Below, piece after piece: positions 45,735 through 54,641 of a stretch of 64,000 bases of DNA. Position 1 is the first letter of the stretch, and each line of letters opens with the position of its first letter. Source of the DNA: Winogradskyella tangerina (GTDB lineage: Bacteria > Bacteroidota > Bacteroidia > Flavobacteriales > Flavobacteriaceae); NCBI RefSeq assembly GCF_003260205.1, contig NZ_QERF01000002.1, positions 124,001 through 188,000 on the forward strand, given 5' to 3'. The notes under the pieces were generated by a model that had not been told where the DNA came from, ran no database searches, and saw only the letters and a program-made list of their open reading frames with translations. The position numbers were made by a program, and so were the translations under genes.

Positions 45735-46689
45735 GTACTAATATCTCATCGTCGTAGCGAATCATAAGGAGATCAGATTCCCATACATCAAATTTATCCT
45801 CAATGCTTTTGCTTAACAAATATTCTTCGATAATCCATTTCGGAAAATTGGCACCTGCCAGATAAGAAAGTGGAAAACCTCCACCAAATCTCGGATTTAC
45901 CTCGATTCCATAGATCTTAGATGCATCTGATTTATGAATAAAAAGCTGCAAGGTTAAACAACCAACGGCACCTTCTATGCGCTTTAAATTTTTTGTGATA
46001 AAGTCTACTAAACCGTTGCGCTTTGTAAGTGCCTTGTACACTTCGCCATCTCTAACCTCTAATCGCTTTCTTGGTACAGCACACTTTAAATCACCTTCTT
46101 TTGAATAATACAAATCGCAGGTAAATTCATCGTAATCATTATGGTCTAAATAATCTAAAAACATGAGTTTATCATTACTGAAATGATAGTCTGTTAGGTC
46201 TTCTTCAGATTCAACTATATATGTATCTACACTCCTACTGCCATCGACAGGCTTTATAAATAAAGGTAATTGATAATTAGATTTAGAATACTCCTTGGCA
46301 ACAGCAATATTATGCGTTTCAAAAAACTCGTGAATAGCACGTTTATCTCTGCACTTTTTTATGAAGCTTACTTTAGAAATTACTATTTGAACGCCGATGG
46401 CTTCAAATTGAGCTTTGTGTTTCGAGAGGCTTAAAAGTTCTGTATCTATTGTAGGAATAATTAATCCTATGTCATGGTCGTCACAAAGCTTTAGAAGGCT
46501 GTTAATATACTGATGATTATCTAATCTAGGAACATCGAAATACGCATCAGCCACATGGCAGGCTGCCGACAAAACTGGTTCAGAATCCGAAGCAAACACT
46601 TTGGCTTCGGGAAAAATAGTTTTCAATTCTTTTTGAAAAGCTCTTATTAACGATACCCGTCTACCAGCTGAAGTAATTAGAATGTTCAT
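45718..46689 (-). CDS. ATP-grasp domain protein (carbamoyl-phosphate-synthase/PylC-like)
   Basis: 323 residues. N-terminal Rossmann-like preATP domain (MNILITSAGRRVSLIRAFQKEL, IIPTIDTELL), ATP-grasp core (LPLFIKPVDGSRSVDTYIV with the ATP-binding Lys; FTCDLYYSKEGDLKCAVPRKRLEV) and the metal-binding end YGIEVNPRFGGGFPLSYLAGA. Such enzymes make amide or peptide bonds through an acyl phosphate. Substrate not known; with AsnB and the FemAB-like protein it hints at aminoacyl or amide decoration of the polysaccharide. Confidence 0.85.
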   Translation of the reverse strand: MNILITSAGRRVSLIRAFQKELKTIFPEAKVFASDSEPVLSAACHVADAYFDVPRLDNHQYINSLLKLCDDHDIGLIIPTIDTELLSLSKHKAQFEAIGVQIVISKVSFIKKCRDKRAIHEFFETHNIAVAKEYSKSNYQLPLFIKPVDGSRSVDTYIVESEEDLTDYHFSNDKLMFLDYLDHNDYDEFTCDLYYSKEGDLKCAVPRKRLEVRDGEVYKALTKRNGLVDFITKNLKRIEGAVGCLTLQLFIHKSDASKIYGIEVNPRFGGGFPLSYLAGANFPKWIIEEYLLSKSIEDKFDVWESDLLMIRYDDEILVHGYKD

Positions 46690-47110
46690 TTTATAAAATT
46701 AAGGCTTCTAATATGGTAATCCATAATTAAGGTCCTAAATATAGCTACCGCAATAGAAAGCTAAAAAAAGAACCTATGATTGGTAAATTAATTGGATTAG
46801 GGTAACGATTTGATACAATAAACACATTTTCATTTTCAAAAGCAAATCACGAGGTCATACTCATGGCAATTCTATGGCCAACTTAAAAACCGTAAAACGG
46901 CCAATATCAATACTTTTTTATCGTAGGAAAATCTTGCAACTTAAATTATAGTAAGGTTTTGGTGACAACGTAAATATTTACCTTTTATCGTCTTTATTTG
47001 TTGAGTCTCATATTATTAATGCATCTTTAAATCGATTTAATAATCGTGTCCCAAATCCCTCTAAGGCATGAAATTGAAAAGGTAATGTCTATTACTTAAC
47101 AATTTGACTT
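46690..47110. other. 421-bp divergent region between ATP-grasp gene and aminotransferase gene
   Basis: AT-rich. Its right half (46966-47110) is the leader part of direct repeat copy B. Left part: upstream of the minus-strand ATP-grasp gene; no exact TAnnTTTG box seen, although TTTATTTG occurs in both repeat copies at 46990-47000 and 39020-39032. No coding sequence of useful length. Confidence 0.4.
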
Positions 47111-47129
47111 ATGAAACCTAAAATATGGT
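46966..47129 (+). repeat. Direct repeat copy B (leader plus start of the aminotransferase gene)
   Basis: Intact-looking copy: leader followed by the real aminotransferase start MKPKIW. Partner of 38997-39156; the two copies bound about 8 kb that carries asnB through the ATP-grasp gene. Confidence 0.8.
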
Positions 47130-48235
47130 TGTCTTCACCACACATGAGTGGTTTAGAACAAACTTACATAAAAGAAGCATTTGATACCAATTGGGTTGCT
47201 CCTTTAGGACCCAACGTAAATGGTTTTGAAAAAGACCTACAAGATTATCTTAAAGAAGATAGACATGTAGCAGCTCTTGCTTCCGGTACAGCAGCTCTTC
47301 ATTTAAGCCTTATTCTACTTGGTGTTAGCCAGGGAGATGAAGTTATTTGCCAAAGCAAAACCTTCTCTGCTTCAGCTAATCCTATAGTATATCAAGGCGC
47401 AACACCTGTTTTTGTGGATAGTGAAACCGACACTTGGAATATGTGTCCGGATTTGCTAGAAGAAGCCATTAAGGACAGAATTTTGAAAGGCAAAACACCT
47501 AAAGCTATTATTGCGGTACACCTCTATGGAATGCCTTATAAGGCAGACGAAATTCATGCTGTAGCTAAATCCTATAATATCCCTGTGATCGAAGACAGTG
47601 CAGAATCTTTAGGAAGCCATTATAAAGGTCAAAATTGCGGAACCTTTGGAGATCTTGCCATATTATCATTTAATGGTAATAAGATCATTACAACCTCAGG
47701 AGGTGGTGCCATTGTGACAAAAACAGCTGAAGAAAAAGAAAAGGCTGTGTTCCTTTCAACACAAGCTAGAGACAATGCGCCACACTACCAACATTCGCAC
47801 ATTGGGTACAATTACAGAATGTCTAATATCGTTGCCGGAATTGGTAGAGGACAAATGACCATTTTAGATAGTCATGTTGCTAAGCGTCGTGCTAATCATG
47901 AGTTATATCGTAGCACCTTTGAAAATATTTCGAATATCACCTTTTTAAATGAACCCGAAGGTCATTTTTCAAACCGTTGGTTGTCTTGTATTCTGTTAGA
48001 TTCCAAGGAAACTCGTGAAGGTTTAAGGTTGGCTTTAGAAAAAGAAAATATCGAATCTAGACCATTATGGAAACCTATGCACCAGCAACCAATATTTAAG
48101 GATGCACCAAGTTATTTAAATGGAGTTTCTGATGATCTTTTTGACAGAGGACTCTGTTTACCAAGTGGTTCCAATCTAAGTGATGAAGAACTCAATAGAG
48201 TTATTTCTGCTATAAATATGTATTTTGCAGTATGA
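47111..48235 (+). CDS. DegT/DnrJ/EryC1/StrS sugar aminotransferase (PglE-like)
   Basis: 374-residue PLP enzyme: MSGLEQTYIKEAFDTNWVAPLGPNVNGFE, ALASGTAALHLSLILLGV, VIEDSAESLGSHYKGQ (PLP-contacting), the Lys motif SFNGNKIITTSGGG, and HIGYNYRMSNIVAGIGRGQM. It transfers amino from glutamate to a 4-keto-6-deoxy sugar nucleotide, matching the product of the adjacent PglF-type dehydratase. It overlaps that gene by 4 bp. An N-acetyltransferase (PglD) is not adjacent. Confidence 0.92.
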   Translation: MKPKIWLSSPHMSGLEQTYIKEAFDTNWVAPLGPNVNGFEKDLQDYLKEDRHVAALASGTAALHLSLILLGVSQGDEVICQSKTFSASANPIVYQGATPVFVDSETDTWNMCPDLLEEAIKDRILKGKTPKAIIAVHLYGMPYKADEIHAVAKSYNIPVIEDSAESLGSHYKGQNCGTFGDLAILSFNGNKIITTSGGGAIVTKTAEEKEKAVFLSTQARDNAPHYQHSHIGYNYRMSNIVAGIGRGQMTILDSHVAKRRANHELYRSTFENISNITFLNEPEGHFSNRWLSCILLDSKETREGLRLALEKENIESRPLWKPMHQQPIFKDAPSYLNGVSDDLFDRGLCLPSGSNLSDEELNRVISAINMYFAV

Positions 48236-50139
48236 TAGTTAGGTTTTTAAATAAAATATCACAGCGTTATGCTTCAAAATGGTTAGTGTTACTATTTGAT
48301 GTTTCCATCGTAGTAGCGACTTTCTTTTTAGCCTATCTCATACGATTTAATTTCCAGATCGATTTCGACTTTTATACCCTGGTCAAACAGCTACCATATG
48401 TTAGTGCTGTTGCAGCAATAAGTTTAGTAGCGGTTGGTACCTACAAGGGTGTTGTTAGATTTACAGGTTTTAAAGACATTGTAAATGTGATCATTGGTAC
48501 TAATATTTTAGCGACCATTTTAATATGTTGTACATTTTTAAGCAGAAAATTTTTAGGTGAAGACAGCATCTTCAATATCTCAGGATCAATAATTTATATT
48601 CATTTATTATTGAATATTCTGTTCTTAATTGGTGCCAAACTTTTCATTAAATCGCTTTATAATCAAATTACACAAGATGTAAATACAACCGCCAATGTTC
48701 TCATATTTGGTGCCGGTAATTCTGGAATGCTAACCTATGATGCCATTCAGAATGATACCAAAAATGGTTTTGAAGTTGTTGGTTTTATCGATGATGATGA
48801 GCGCAAAATTGGCAAGAAGATCAATCTGCTAAAAGTATATAGCATCTCTTCTATTGATGAAGAATTCATAAAGAAATATAAGGTTGAAGACGTTATTATT
48901 TCTATTCAGAATATAGATCCTTCAAGATTATTACAGATCACTGGAAACTTGTTTTCACTTGGACTTAAAGTGAAAATTGTTCCGCCAGTTCAAAGCTGGA
49001 TTGATGGTGATCTTAGCGTAGGACAGATCAAGGAAGTTAAAATTGAAGACTTATTAGGAAGAGATCCAATTAACATTAAAAATCCTGATCTCGAAGACCA
49101 ATACGATAATAAAGTTATTCTAATTACTGGTGCAGCTGGTTCTATTGGTAGCGAAATTTGTCGTAAAGTCAGCCTGTACAATTATAAGAAGCTGATCTTG
49201 GTTGATAATGCTGAGTCTGCGCTTTATGATATCCAACAGGAATTCAAACAATTAGGACTTTCAAATATCGATGCCATTGTAGCCGATGTTCGAAATAAAA
49301 CCAGAATAGATCAGATCTTTAATCTTTATAAGCCAAAGATCGTTTTTCATGCGGCAGCCTACAAGCATGTCCCTTTAATGGAGAATAATCCTTATGAAGC
49401 GGTGAGTGTAAATATTGGCGGAACTAAAAATGTAGCTGATATCGCTGTAAAACACAGTGTAGATAAGTTTGTTTTGATTTCTACCGATAAGGCAGTTAAC
49501 CCTACAAATGTTATGGGTGCCACAAAACGTATTGCCGAACTATACGTGACTTGTCTTAAAGGTAAAGGACATACAAAATTCATAACCACACGCTTCGGAA
49601 ATGTACTCGGTTCTAATGGATCTGTGATCCCATTATTCAAAAAACAAATTGAAAAAGGTGGTCCTTTAACTGTTACCCATAAAGAAATCACACGTTATTT
49701 TATGACTATCCCAGAAGCTTGCCAGCTTGTATTAGAAGCAGCTGCAATGGGTAATGGTGGCGAGATCTTTGTGTTTGATATGGGAGAGCCCATTAAGATT
49801 TTCAATTTAGCTAAGAACATGATCATACTTTCAGGTTTACGTTTCCCTGAAGACATCGACATTAAGATCACCGGACTCAGGCCAGGTGAGAAAATATACG
49901 AGGAACTTTTAGCTGATGGTGAAAACACTAAAAAAACCTATCACGAAAAAATAATGATTGCTAAATCGAGATTTGTCGATATTGAAAATACAGAGAAAGG
50001 CATCAATAAGTTAACCTCAATTAATTCGTTAACGCAACCATTAGAAATTGTATCCTCTATAAAATCATTAATACCAGAGTACATCTCTAATAATTCAACC
50101 TACGAGGTTTTAGACACAAAAAATAATACTAACTTATAA
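48232..50139 (+). CDS. UDP-GlcNAc 4,6-dehydratase, membrane form (PglF/FlaA1/CapD type)
   Basis: 635 residues. Four N-terminal membrane helices (residues about 15-150: WLVLLFDVSIVVATFFLAYL onward), a CoA-binding-like domain (ANVLIFGAGNSGMLTYDAI), then the SDR dehydratase with VILITGAAGSIGSEICRKV, KHVPLMENNPYEA, FVLISTDKAVNPTNVMGATKR and TRYFMTIPEA. This is the first step of UDP-4-amino-6-deoxy sugar synthesis. Positions downstream of the aminotransferase and upstream of wza/wzc fit a conserved export/precursor end of the locus. Confidence 0.95.
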   Translation: MIVRFLNKISQRYASKWLVLLFDVSIVVATFFLAYLIRFNFQIDFDFYTLVKQLPYVSAVAAISLVAVGTYKGVVRFTGFKDIVNVIIGTNILATILICCTFLSRKFLGEDSIFNISGSIIYIHLLLNILFLIGAKLFIKSLYNQITQDVNTTANVLIFGAGNSGMLTYDAIQNDTKNGFEVVGFIDDDERKIGKKINLLKVYSISSIDEEFIKKYKVEDVIISIQNIDPSRLLQITGNLFSLGLKVKIVPPVQSWIDGDLSVGQIKEVKIEDLLGRDPINIKNPDLEDQYDNKVILITGAAGSIGSEICRKVSLYNYKKLILVDNAESALYDIQQEFKQLGLSNIDAIVADVRNKTRIDQIFNLYKPKIVFHAAAYKHVPLMENNPYEAVSVNIGGTKNVADIAVKHSVDKFVLISTDKAVNPTNVMGATKRIAELYVTCLKGKGHTKFITTRFGNVLGSNGSVIPLFKKQIEKGGPLTVTHKEITRYFMTIPEACQLVLEAAAMGNGGEIFVFDMGEPIKIFNLAKNMIILSGLRFPEDIDIKITGLRPGEKIYEELLADGENTKKTYHEKIMIAKSRFVDIENTEKGINKLTSINSLTQPLEIVSSIKSLIPEYISNNSTYEVLDTKNNTNL

Positions 50140-50160
50140 ATAATAATCATAAAACGTAAC

Positions 50161-50946
50161 ATGAAAACTCGCAACTTTATACTTCCATTATTAGCAATTG
50201 TTATGCTAACTTCATGTGGATCAAGAAAGAATATAGTTTATTTTCAGGATGAACCGATTTCAGATGTCATCACATCAGAACCAAAACAACTGATCTATAA
50301 ACCAGACGATATTATTACTATTAATGTTTCGGCTTTAGACCCTGAAACTGTAAGACCATTTAATCTGACGCTTGTTGCCGGTGGTGCACCTGCAAATAAC
50401 CCACTTAATGCCCAGGCTGGTTTACAACAACAATCTTATTTAGTAGATTATGACGGAAATATTGAGTTTCCTGTATTAGGAACCTTAAAAGTTGCAGGTT
50501 TAACACGAACAGAGTTGACTGATATGCTCACAGAGATGATCTCTGAGTATGCGAAAGATCCTATCGTAAATATTAGATTGGCCAACTTTACAGTGACTAT
50601 TCTTGGTGAAGTTAGAAATCCAGGAACGTTTACAATACAAGATGAAAGAATAACAGTATTGGAGGCCTTAGGTCTTGCTGATGACCTTACTATCTTTGGT
50701 AAGCGAAAGAATGTACTTTTAATTCGTGAAGTTGACGGTAAGAAAAAGTTTGCCAAAATCGATCTCACCTCTATCAATAGTGTGAATTCTCCAGTGTATT
50801 ATTTACAACAGAATGACGTTATTTATGTGGAGCCAAATACGGCGAAAGTAAGAGCTTCTACCTATAACCAGAATAACGCAATTTTAATCTCAGCTATCGG
50901 AACATTAACCACTATTATTACTGTTTTCCTAGTTAATAATAATTAA
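50161..50946 (+). CDS. wza: Polysaccharide export lipoprotein Wza-like
   Basis: 261 residues with a lipoprotein signal (LPLLAIVMLTSCGSRKN, Cys19), the poly_export domain (KPDDIITINVSALDPETVRPF, LVDYDGNIEFPVLGTLKVAGLT), one SLBB domain (VTILGEVRNPGTFTI, ITVLEALGLADDLTIFGKR), and a short hydrophobic C-terminus (ISAIGTLTTIITVFLV). It forms the outer-membrane or periplasmic exit of the exporter together with Wzc 23 bp downstream. Confidence 0.92.
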   Translation: MKTRNFILPLLAIVMLTSCGSRKNIVYFQDEPISDVITSEPKQLIYKPDDIITINVSALDPETVRPFNLTLVAGGAPANNPLNAQAGLQQQSYLVDYDGNIEFPVLGTLKVAGLTRTELTDMLTEMISEYAKDPIVNIRLANFTVTILGEVRNPGTFTIQDERITVLEALGLADDLTIFGKRKNVLLIREVDGKKKFAKIDLTSINSVNSPVYYLQQNDVIYVEPNTAKVRASTYNQNNAILISAIGTLTTIITVFLVNNN

Positions 50947-50969
50947 AATAGTTTTTTTATTTTCACTAA

Positions 50970-53339
50970 ATGGAATCTAAACCAGTCTCTACTACAAATG
51001 AAATAAGACAGAGTGTAGAATTATTTCTCGCACAATGGAAGATGTTATTATTATGTGCTGTAATTGGTATTGCACTTGGGGTGACCTATTTGAGGTACGC
51101 TACAAATGAATACAATGCAAGCGCCACTATTAAAATTAGAGATGAGAAACAATCGCAAAAGATTCCTACCATGGATGAAATTGCAAGTGAAGGTTTATTT
51201 TCTGATGGAACCAATAAGATCAAAGATGAAATTGAAACCATCAAATCAAGGTCCTTATTACGTAAAGTTGTAAAAAGTCTAGGGCTTAATATTAGTGTTT
51301 ACGCAGAAGGAAACATTAAAGAAAGAGAGATTTACAGAAATGCTCCAGTGAGTATTAATTTCTTTGAAAACGACTCTATCATAGATCGTGTTGGTGCAGA
51401 TATCCATATTAAAGTGACATCGCAAACCGATTTTCTACTTTTCGACGAAAAGGTTAAATCATTAATAGATAATGGCGATGAAGGTGGTACACCATACGCA
51501 TTTGGTGATAGAATTGAAATGGGTTTCGGTGATGTTGTAATTACACCAAATATTGGTAAACACGCACCAACAATAGGAAGTAATCTAAAAATTGCAATCT
51601 CTCCTGTTGACCGCATAGTCAATAAGTATCAAGCTGCAATTAACATCACAACTGATGTGGGCTCGAGTGTTATTAGGCTAGAACTTAACGATACCAATTC
51701 ATATAAGGCAGTTGACATTTTAAATCAGATCATTGCAGAATACAACAACGATGTGCTTCTTGATAAAGAGGAAGTTGTTAAAGTGACTTCAGATTTTATT
51801 AATAACAGATTACAAGAAGTTGCAGCGGAATTAGGAGAAGTTGAATCTAGTGCCGAATTATTAGCACAGCAAAACAATCTTACAGCATTAGGATCACAAT
51901 CTGATCTTAATTTACAGAGTAAGAAGCAAATCCAGTCGCAAATATCATCAACAGCGACTAATATTCAAATGATTGCCTATTTACAGGAAGAAATTGCTGA
52001 TGAAAACAAAATTAGCGACATGCTTCCAGCCAATATCGGAATTGGAGATAGTAATACTGCTCAGGTGATTAAAAGTCATAATGAATTAGTTGCGCAGCGC
52101 GATCGTATTCTAAAGAATTCAACAGAAAAGAACCCTGTAGTTATTCAGTTAAATAATCAGATTGAAGCTTTAAAAACAAATCTTCAAAACTCGTTAACAT
52201 CGATTAAACGAACCTCCGAGCTCACCCTCGAAAACCTAAATGCAGAAAGCAATAGAATCAGTGGTCAGCTGTATACAGCGCCAACAAGAGCGCGTCAATT
52301 AAGAGGTATTAAAAGACAACAGGATATAAAAGAATCTCTGTTTTTGTATCTATTACAAAAACGAGAAGAATCTGCCATAAGATTAGGTATGTATACACCA
52401 AGTGCGAAGATCGTTGACAAAGCTTATTCTTCACACCGACCTGTAGCACCTAACCCAATGATGGTTTACCTCGCCTCATTAATTTTCGGTTTAGGTATTC
52501 CAGTTGGTTTAATTTATATTTCAGACCTTATAGATACTAAAATTTATACGAAAGAAGATCTTGCGAAACTAGTAGACATTCCTTTTTTAGGTGATATTCC
52601 AAAAACTTCTAAAAAGCAGAAGCTCGTTAAAAAAACGGATTACTCACCAAAAGCCGAAGCCTTTAGAATTGTGCGTTCTAATATCGATTTTATGCTGAGG
52701 GATCTCACAGGAAGGTCTAAAAAATTATTTGTAACATCAACTAAGGCACAAGAAGGTAAATCGCATACCAGTACTAATTTAGCTACCTCTATATCATTCT
52801 CTGAAAAATCAGTTTTACTAATTGAAATGGATATCAGAGTACCGAAAATATTGAAGTACCTCGAAATAGATGAAAAACCTGCCAAGGGATTATCAGACTA
52901 CATCGCAGATACAAGTATCAAACCTCAAGATGTTGTTGTGAAGCATCCTGAAAATAAGTTCTTAGATATTATCCCTTCTGGAAGTATTCCACCGAATCCT
53001 TCAGAATTATTAATGAGTGAGAGAGTTACACAGTTGTTCAAATTTTATGAAAATAAATACGACTATATTATCGCAGATACTTCTGCGGTTGGATTAGTAA
53101 GTGATACGCTTCTTATCTCAGATCATGCAGATATTTTCATTTATGTGGTAAGTGCTGATAATGTTGATAGTAGACGACTTGTAAGTGTTGTTCAACCGCT
53201 TTATGAGAACAAAAGACTTCCTAATATAACCATGCTTCTTAACGGTGTTAAACCTGGTAAAAAAGGATATGGTTACGGTTACGGTTATGGTAATAACCCG
53301 TCGAAAAAGAAGAAGTGGTATCAATTTGGTAAAAAATAG
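50970..53339 (+). CDS. wzc: Polysaccharide co-polymerase / tyrosine autokinase Wzc-like
   Basis: 789 residues: Wzz domain with first membrane helix at about 25-45, large periplasmic coiled coil (about 270-430), GNVR-type segment, second helix (MMVYLASLIFGLGIPVGLIYI), then the BY-kinase from about 555 with Walker A TSTKAQEGKSHTSTNLA, Walker A' VLLIEMDIRVPKIL and Walker B DYIIADTSAVGLVSDT. The C-terminal tail is Tyr-rich (GYGYGYGYG, then WYQF), the likely autophosphorylation cluster. It controls chain length and export together with Wza. Confidence 0.93.
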   Translation: MESKPVSTTNEIRQSVELFLAQWKMLLLCAVIGIALGVTYLRYATNEYNASATIKIRDEKQSQKIPTMDEIASEGLFSDGTNKIKDEIETIKSRSLLRKVVKSLGLNISVYAEGNIKEREIYRNAPVSINFFENDSIIDRVGADIHIKVTSQTDFLLFDEKVKSLIDNGDEGGTPYAFGDRIEMGFGDVVITPNIGKHAPTIGSNLKIAISPVDRIVNKYQAAINITTDVGSSVIRLELNDTNSYKAVDILNQIIAEYNNDVLLDKEEVVKVTSDFINNRLQEVAAELGEVESSAELLAQQNNLTALGSQSDLNLQSKKQIQSQISSTATNIQMIAYLQEEIADENKISDMLPANIGIGDSNTAQVIKSHNELVAQRDRILKNSTEKNPVVIQLNNQIEALKTNLQNSLTSIKRTSELTLENLNAESNRISGQLYTAPTRARQLRGIKRQQDIKESLFLYLLQKREESAIRLGMYTPSAKIVDKAYSSHRPVAPNPMMVYLASLIFGLGIPVGLIYISDLIDTKIYTKEDLAKLVDIPFLGDIPKTSKKQKLVKKTDYSPKAEAFRIVRSNIDFMLRDLTGRSKKLFVTSTKAQEGKSHTSTNLATSISFSEKSVLLIEMDIRVPKILKYLEIDEKPAKGLSDYIADTSIKPQDVVVKHPENKFLDIIPSGSIPPNPSELLMSERVTQLFKFYENKYDYIIADTSAVGLVSDTLLISDHADIFIYVVSADNVDSRRLVSVVQPLYENKRLPNITMLLNGVKPGKKGYGYGYGYGNNPSKKKKWYQFGKK

Positions 53340-53370
53340 AGCTTCCCTTAAACCTATTTTTTTTTAAAGA

Positions 53371-54543
53371 CTATAACTTTCGTCGGCGTTTTTCAGTTTT
53401 TAACAACTCTAATTCTCTATTCGTTTGTCCGGCTACTGAAGTATTCTCCTCTGCCCTTCTAATTAAATATGGCATAACATCTTTTACAGGACCAAAAGGA
53501 ATATATTTTGCAACGTTATAGCCAACAGCAGCAAGATTATAACTGATATGATCACTCATACCATATAATTGCCCAAACCATACATTGTTATCATCCTTGC
53601 TAATATTATACTTCTCCATGAGTTCCATGGCTAAATAGCAGCTTTCTTCATTATGCGTCCCAATGAATAATGAAATATCACTGATATGCTCAAGAATATA
53701 AGACAATGCATTATTGAAATTATCGTCTGAAGCTTGTTTATTTTCACAAATTGGTGATTTGTAGCCATGTTCTGAAGCTCTTTGACGCTCTTTTTCCATA
53801 TAAGCGCCACGGACTATTTTCATCCCAACTTTAAACCCACCAGCCTTAGCTCGCTTGTGCAGTTCTTTTAAATAATCTAAACGATCCCAACGATAGCACT
53901 GAAGTGTATTGTAGACGATTGTTTGATCGGTGTTGTAAATGCGCATCATTTCCTCTACGAGATCGTCAGCGGCATCTTGCATCCAGCTTTCTTCGCCATC
54001 GATTAAAACTTCCACATCTTTTTCCTTCGCCAATTTACAGACAGCATCAAATCTAGCTACAACCCTATTCCATTCCTCCTGTTCAGGTTCATTAAAGGCA
54101 ATACCTTCTGATTTCTTTTGATAAAGCGCAAATCGCCCAAATCCTGTAGGCTTGAATACTACAATTGGCATCGCTTCTCTCTCATCACAAAAATGAATGA
54201 TCTTCAAAATCTTTTCTAATGCACTATCAAACTGTTCTTCTGTTTCTTTGCCTTCTACAGAGTAGTCTAAAACAGAGCTAACACCCTTAATAAATAACTT
54301 GTCGATAACTGGTAAACAGTCTTCTTCATTTACACCACCACAAAAATGGTCGAATACAGTAGACCTAATTAAACCTTCCACAGGTAAATTAGCCTTTAGC
54401 GCAAAATTAGTTGCTGCCGTACCAATACGCACAAGAGGTTGCGAAGAAATCATTTTAAAAAGAAAATAGGCACGTTCTAATTCAGAATCAGATTTTAATG
54501 CAAAGGCCGTACCTGTATTTTCAAAGAGTGAGCGATTTATCAT
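53371..54543 (-). CDS. Proline dehydrogenase
   Basis: 390-residue FAD enzyme oxidising proline to pyrroline-5-carboxylate. The PRODH barrel is visible in VVFKPTGFGRFALYQ, VEVLIDGEESWMQDAADDLVEEMM, NTLQCYRWDRLDYL, the FAD- and proline-contacting KIVRGAYMEKER, and IGTHNEESCYLAMEL with LAAVGYNVAKYIPFGPVKDVMPYLIRRAEEN near the end. It is a stand-alone flavobacterial PRODH, without the aldehyde dehydrogenase half of PutA. Convergent with wzc and divergent from aroB. Confidence 0.92.
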   Translation of the reverse strand: MINRSLFENTGTAFALKSDSELERAYFLFKMISSQPLVRIGTAATNFALKANLPVEGLIRSTVFDHFCGGVNEEDCLPVIDKLFIKGVSSVLDYSVEGKETEEQFDSALEKILKIIHFCDEREAMPIVVFKPTGFGRFALYQKKSEGIAFNEPEQEEWNRVVARFDAVCKLAKEKDVEVLIDGEESWMQDAADDLVEEMMRIYNTDQTIVYNTLQCYRWDRLDYLKELHKRAKAGGFKVGMKIVRGAYMEKERQRASEHGYKSPICENKQASDDNFNNALSYILEHISDISLFIGTHNEESCYLAMELMEKYNISKDDNNVWFGQLYGMSDHISYNLAAVGYNVAKYIPFGPVKDVMPYLIRRAEENTSVAGQTNRELELLKTEKRRRKL

Positions 54544-54641
54544 AGGTTAGAGAATAATTAATGCAAATATATTTAATCCATTGCTTATTTTTTTCTAAAA
54601 AAAGGGAGTATTTTCACAGTCCGAAAAAAGGAATATTGAAA

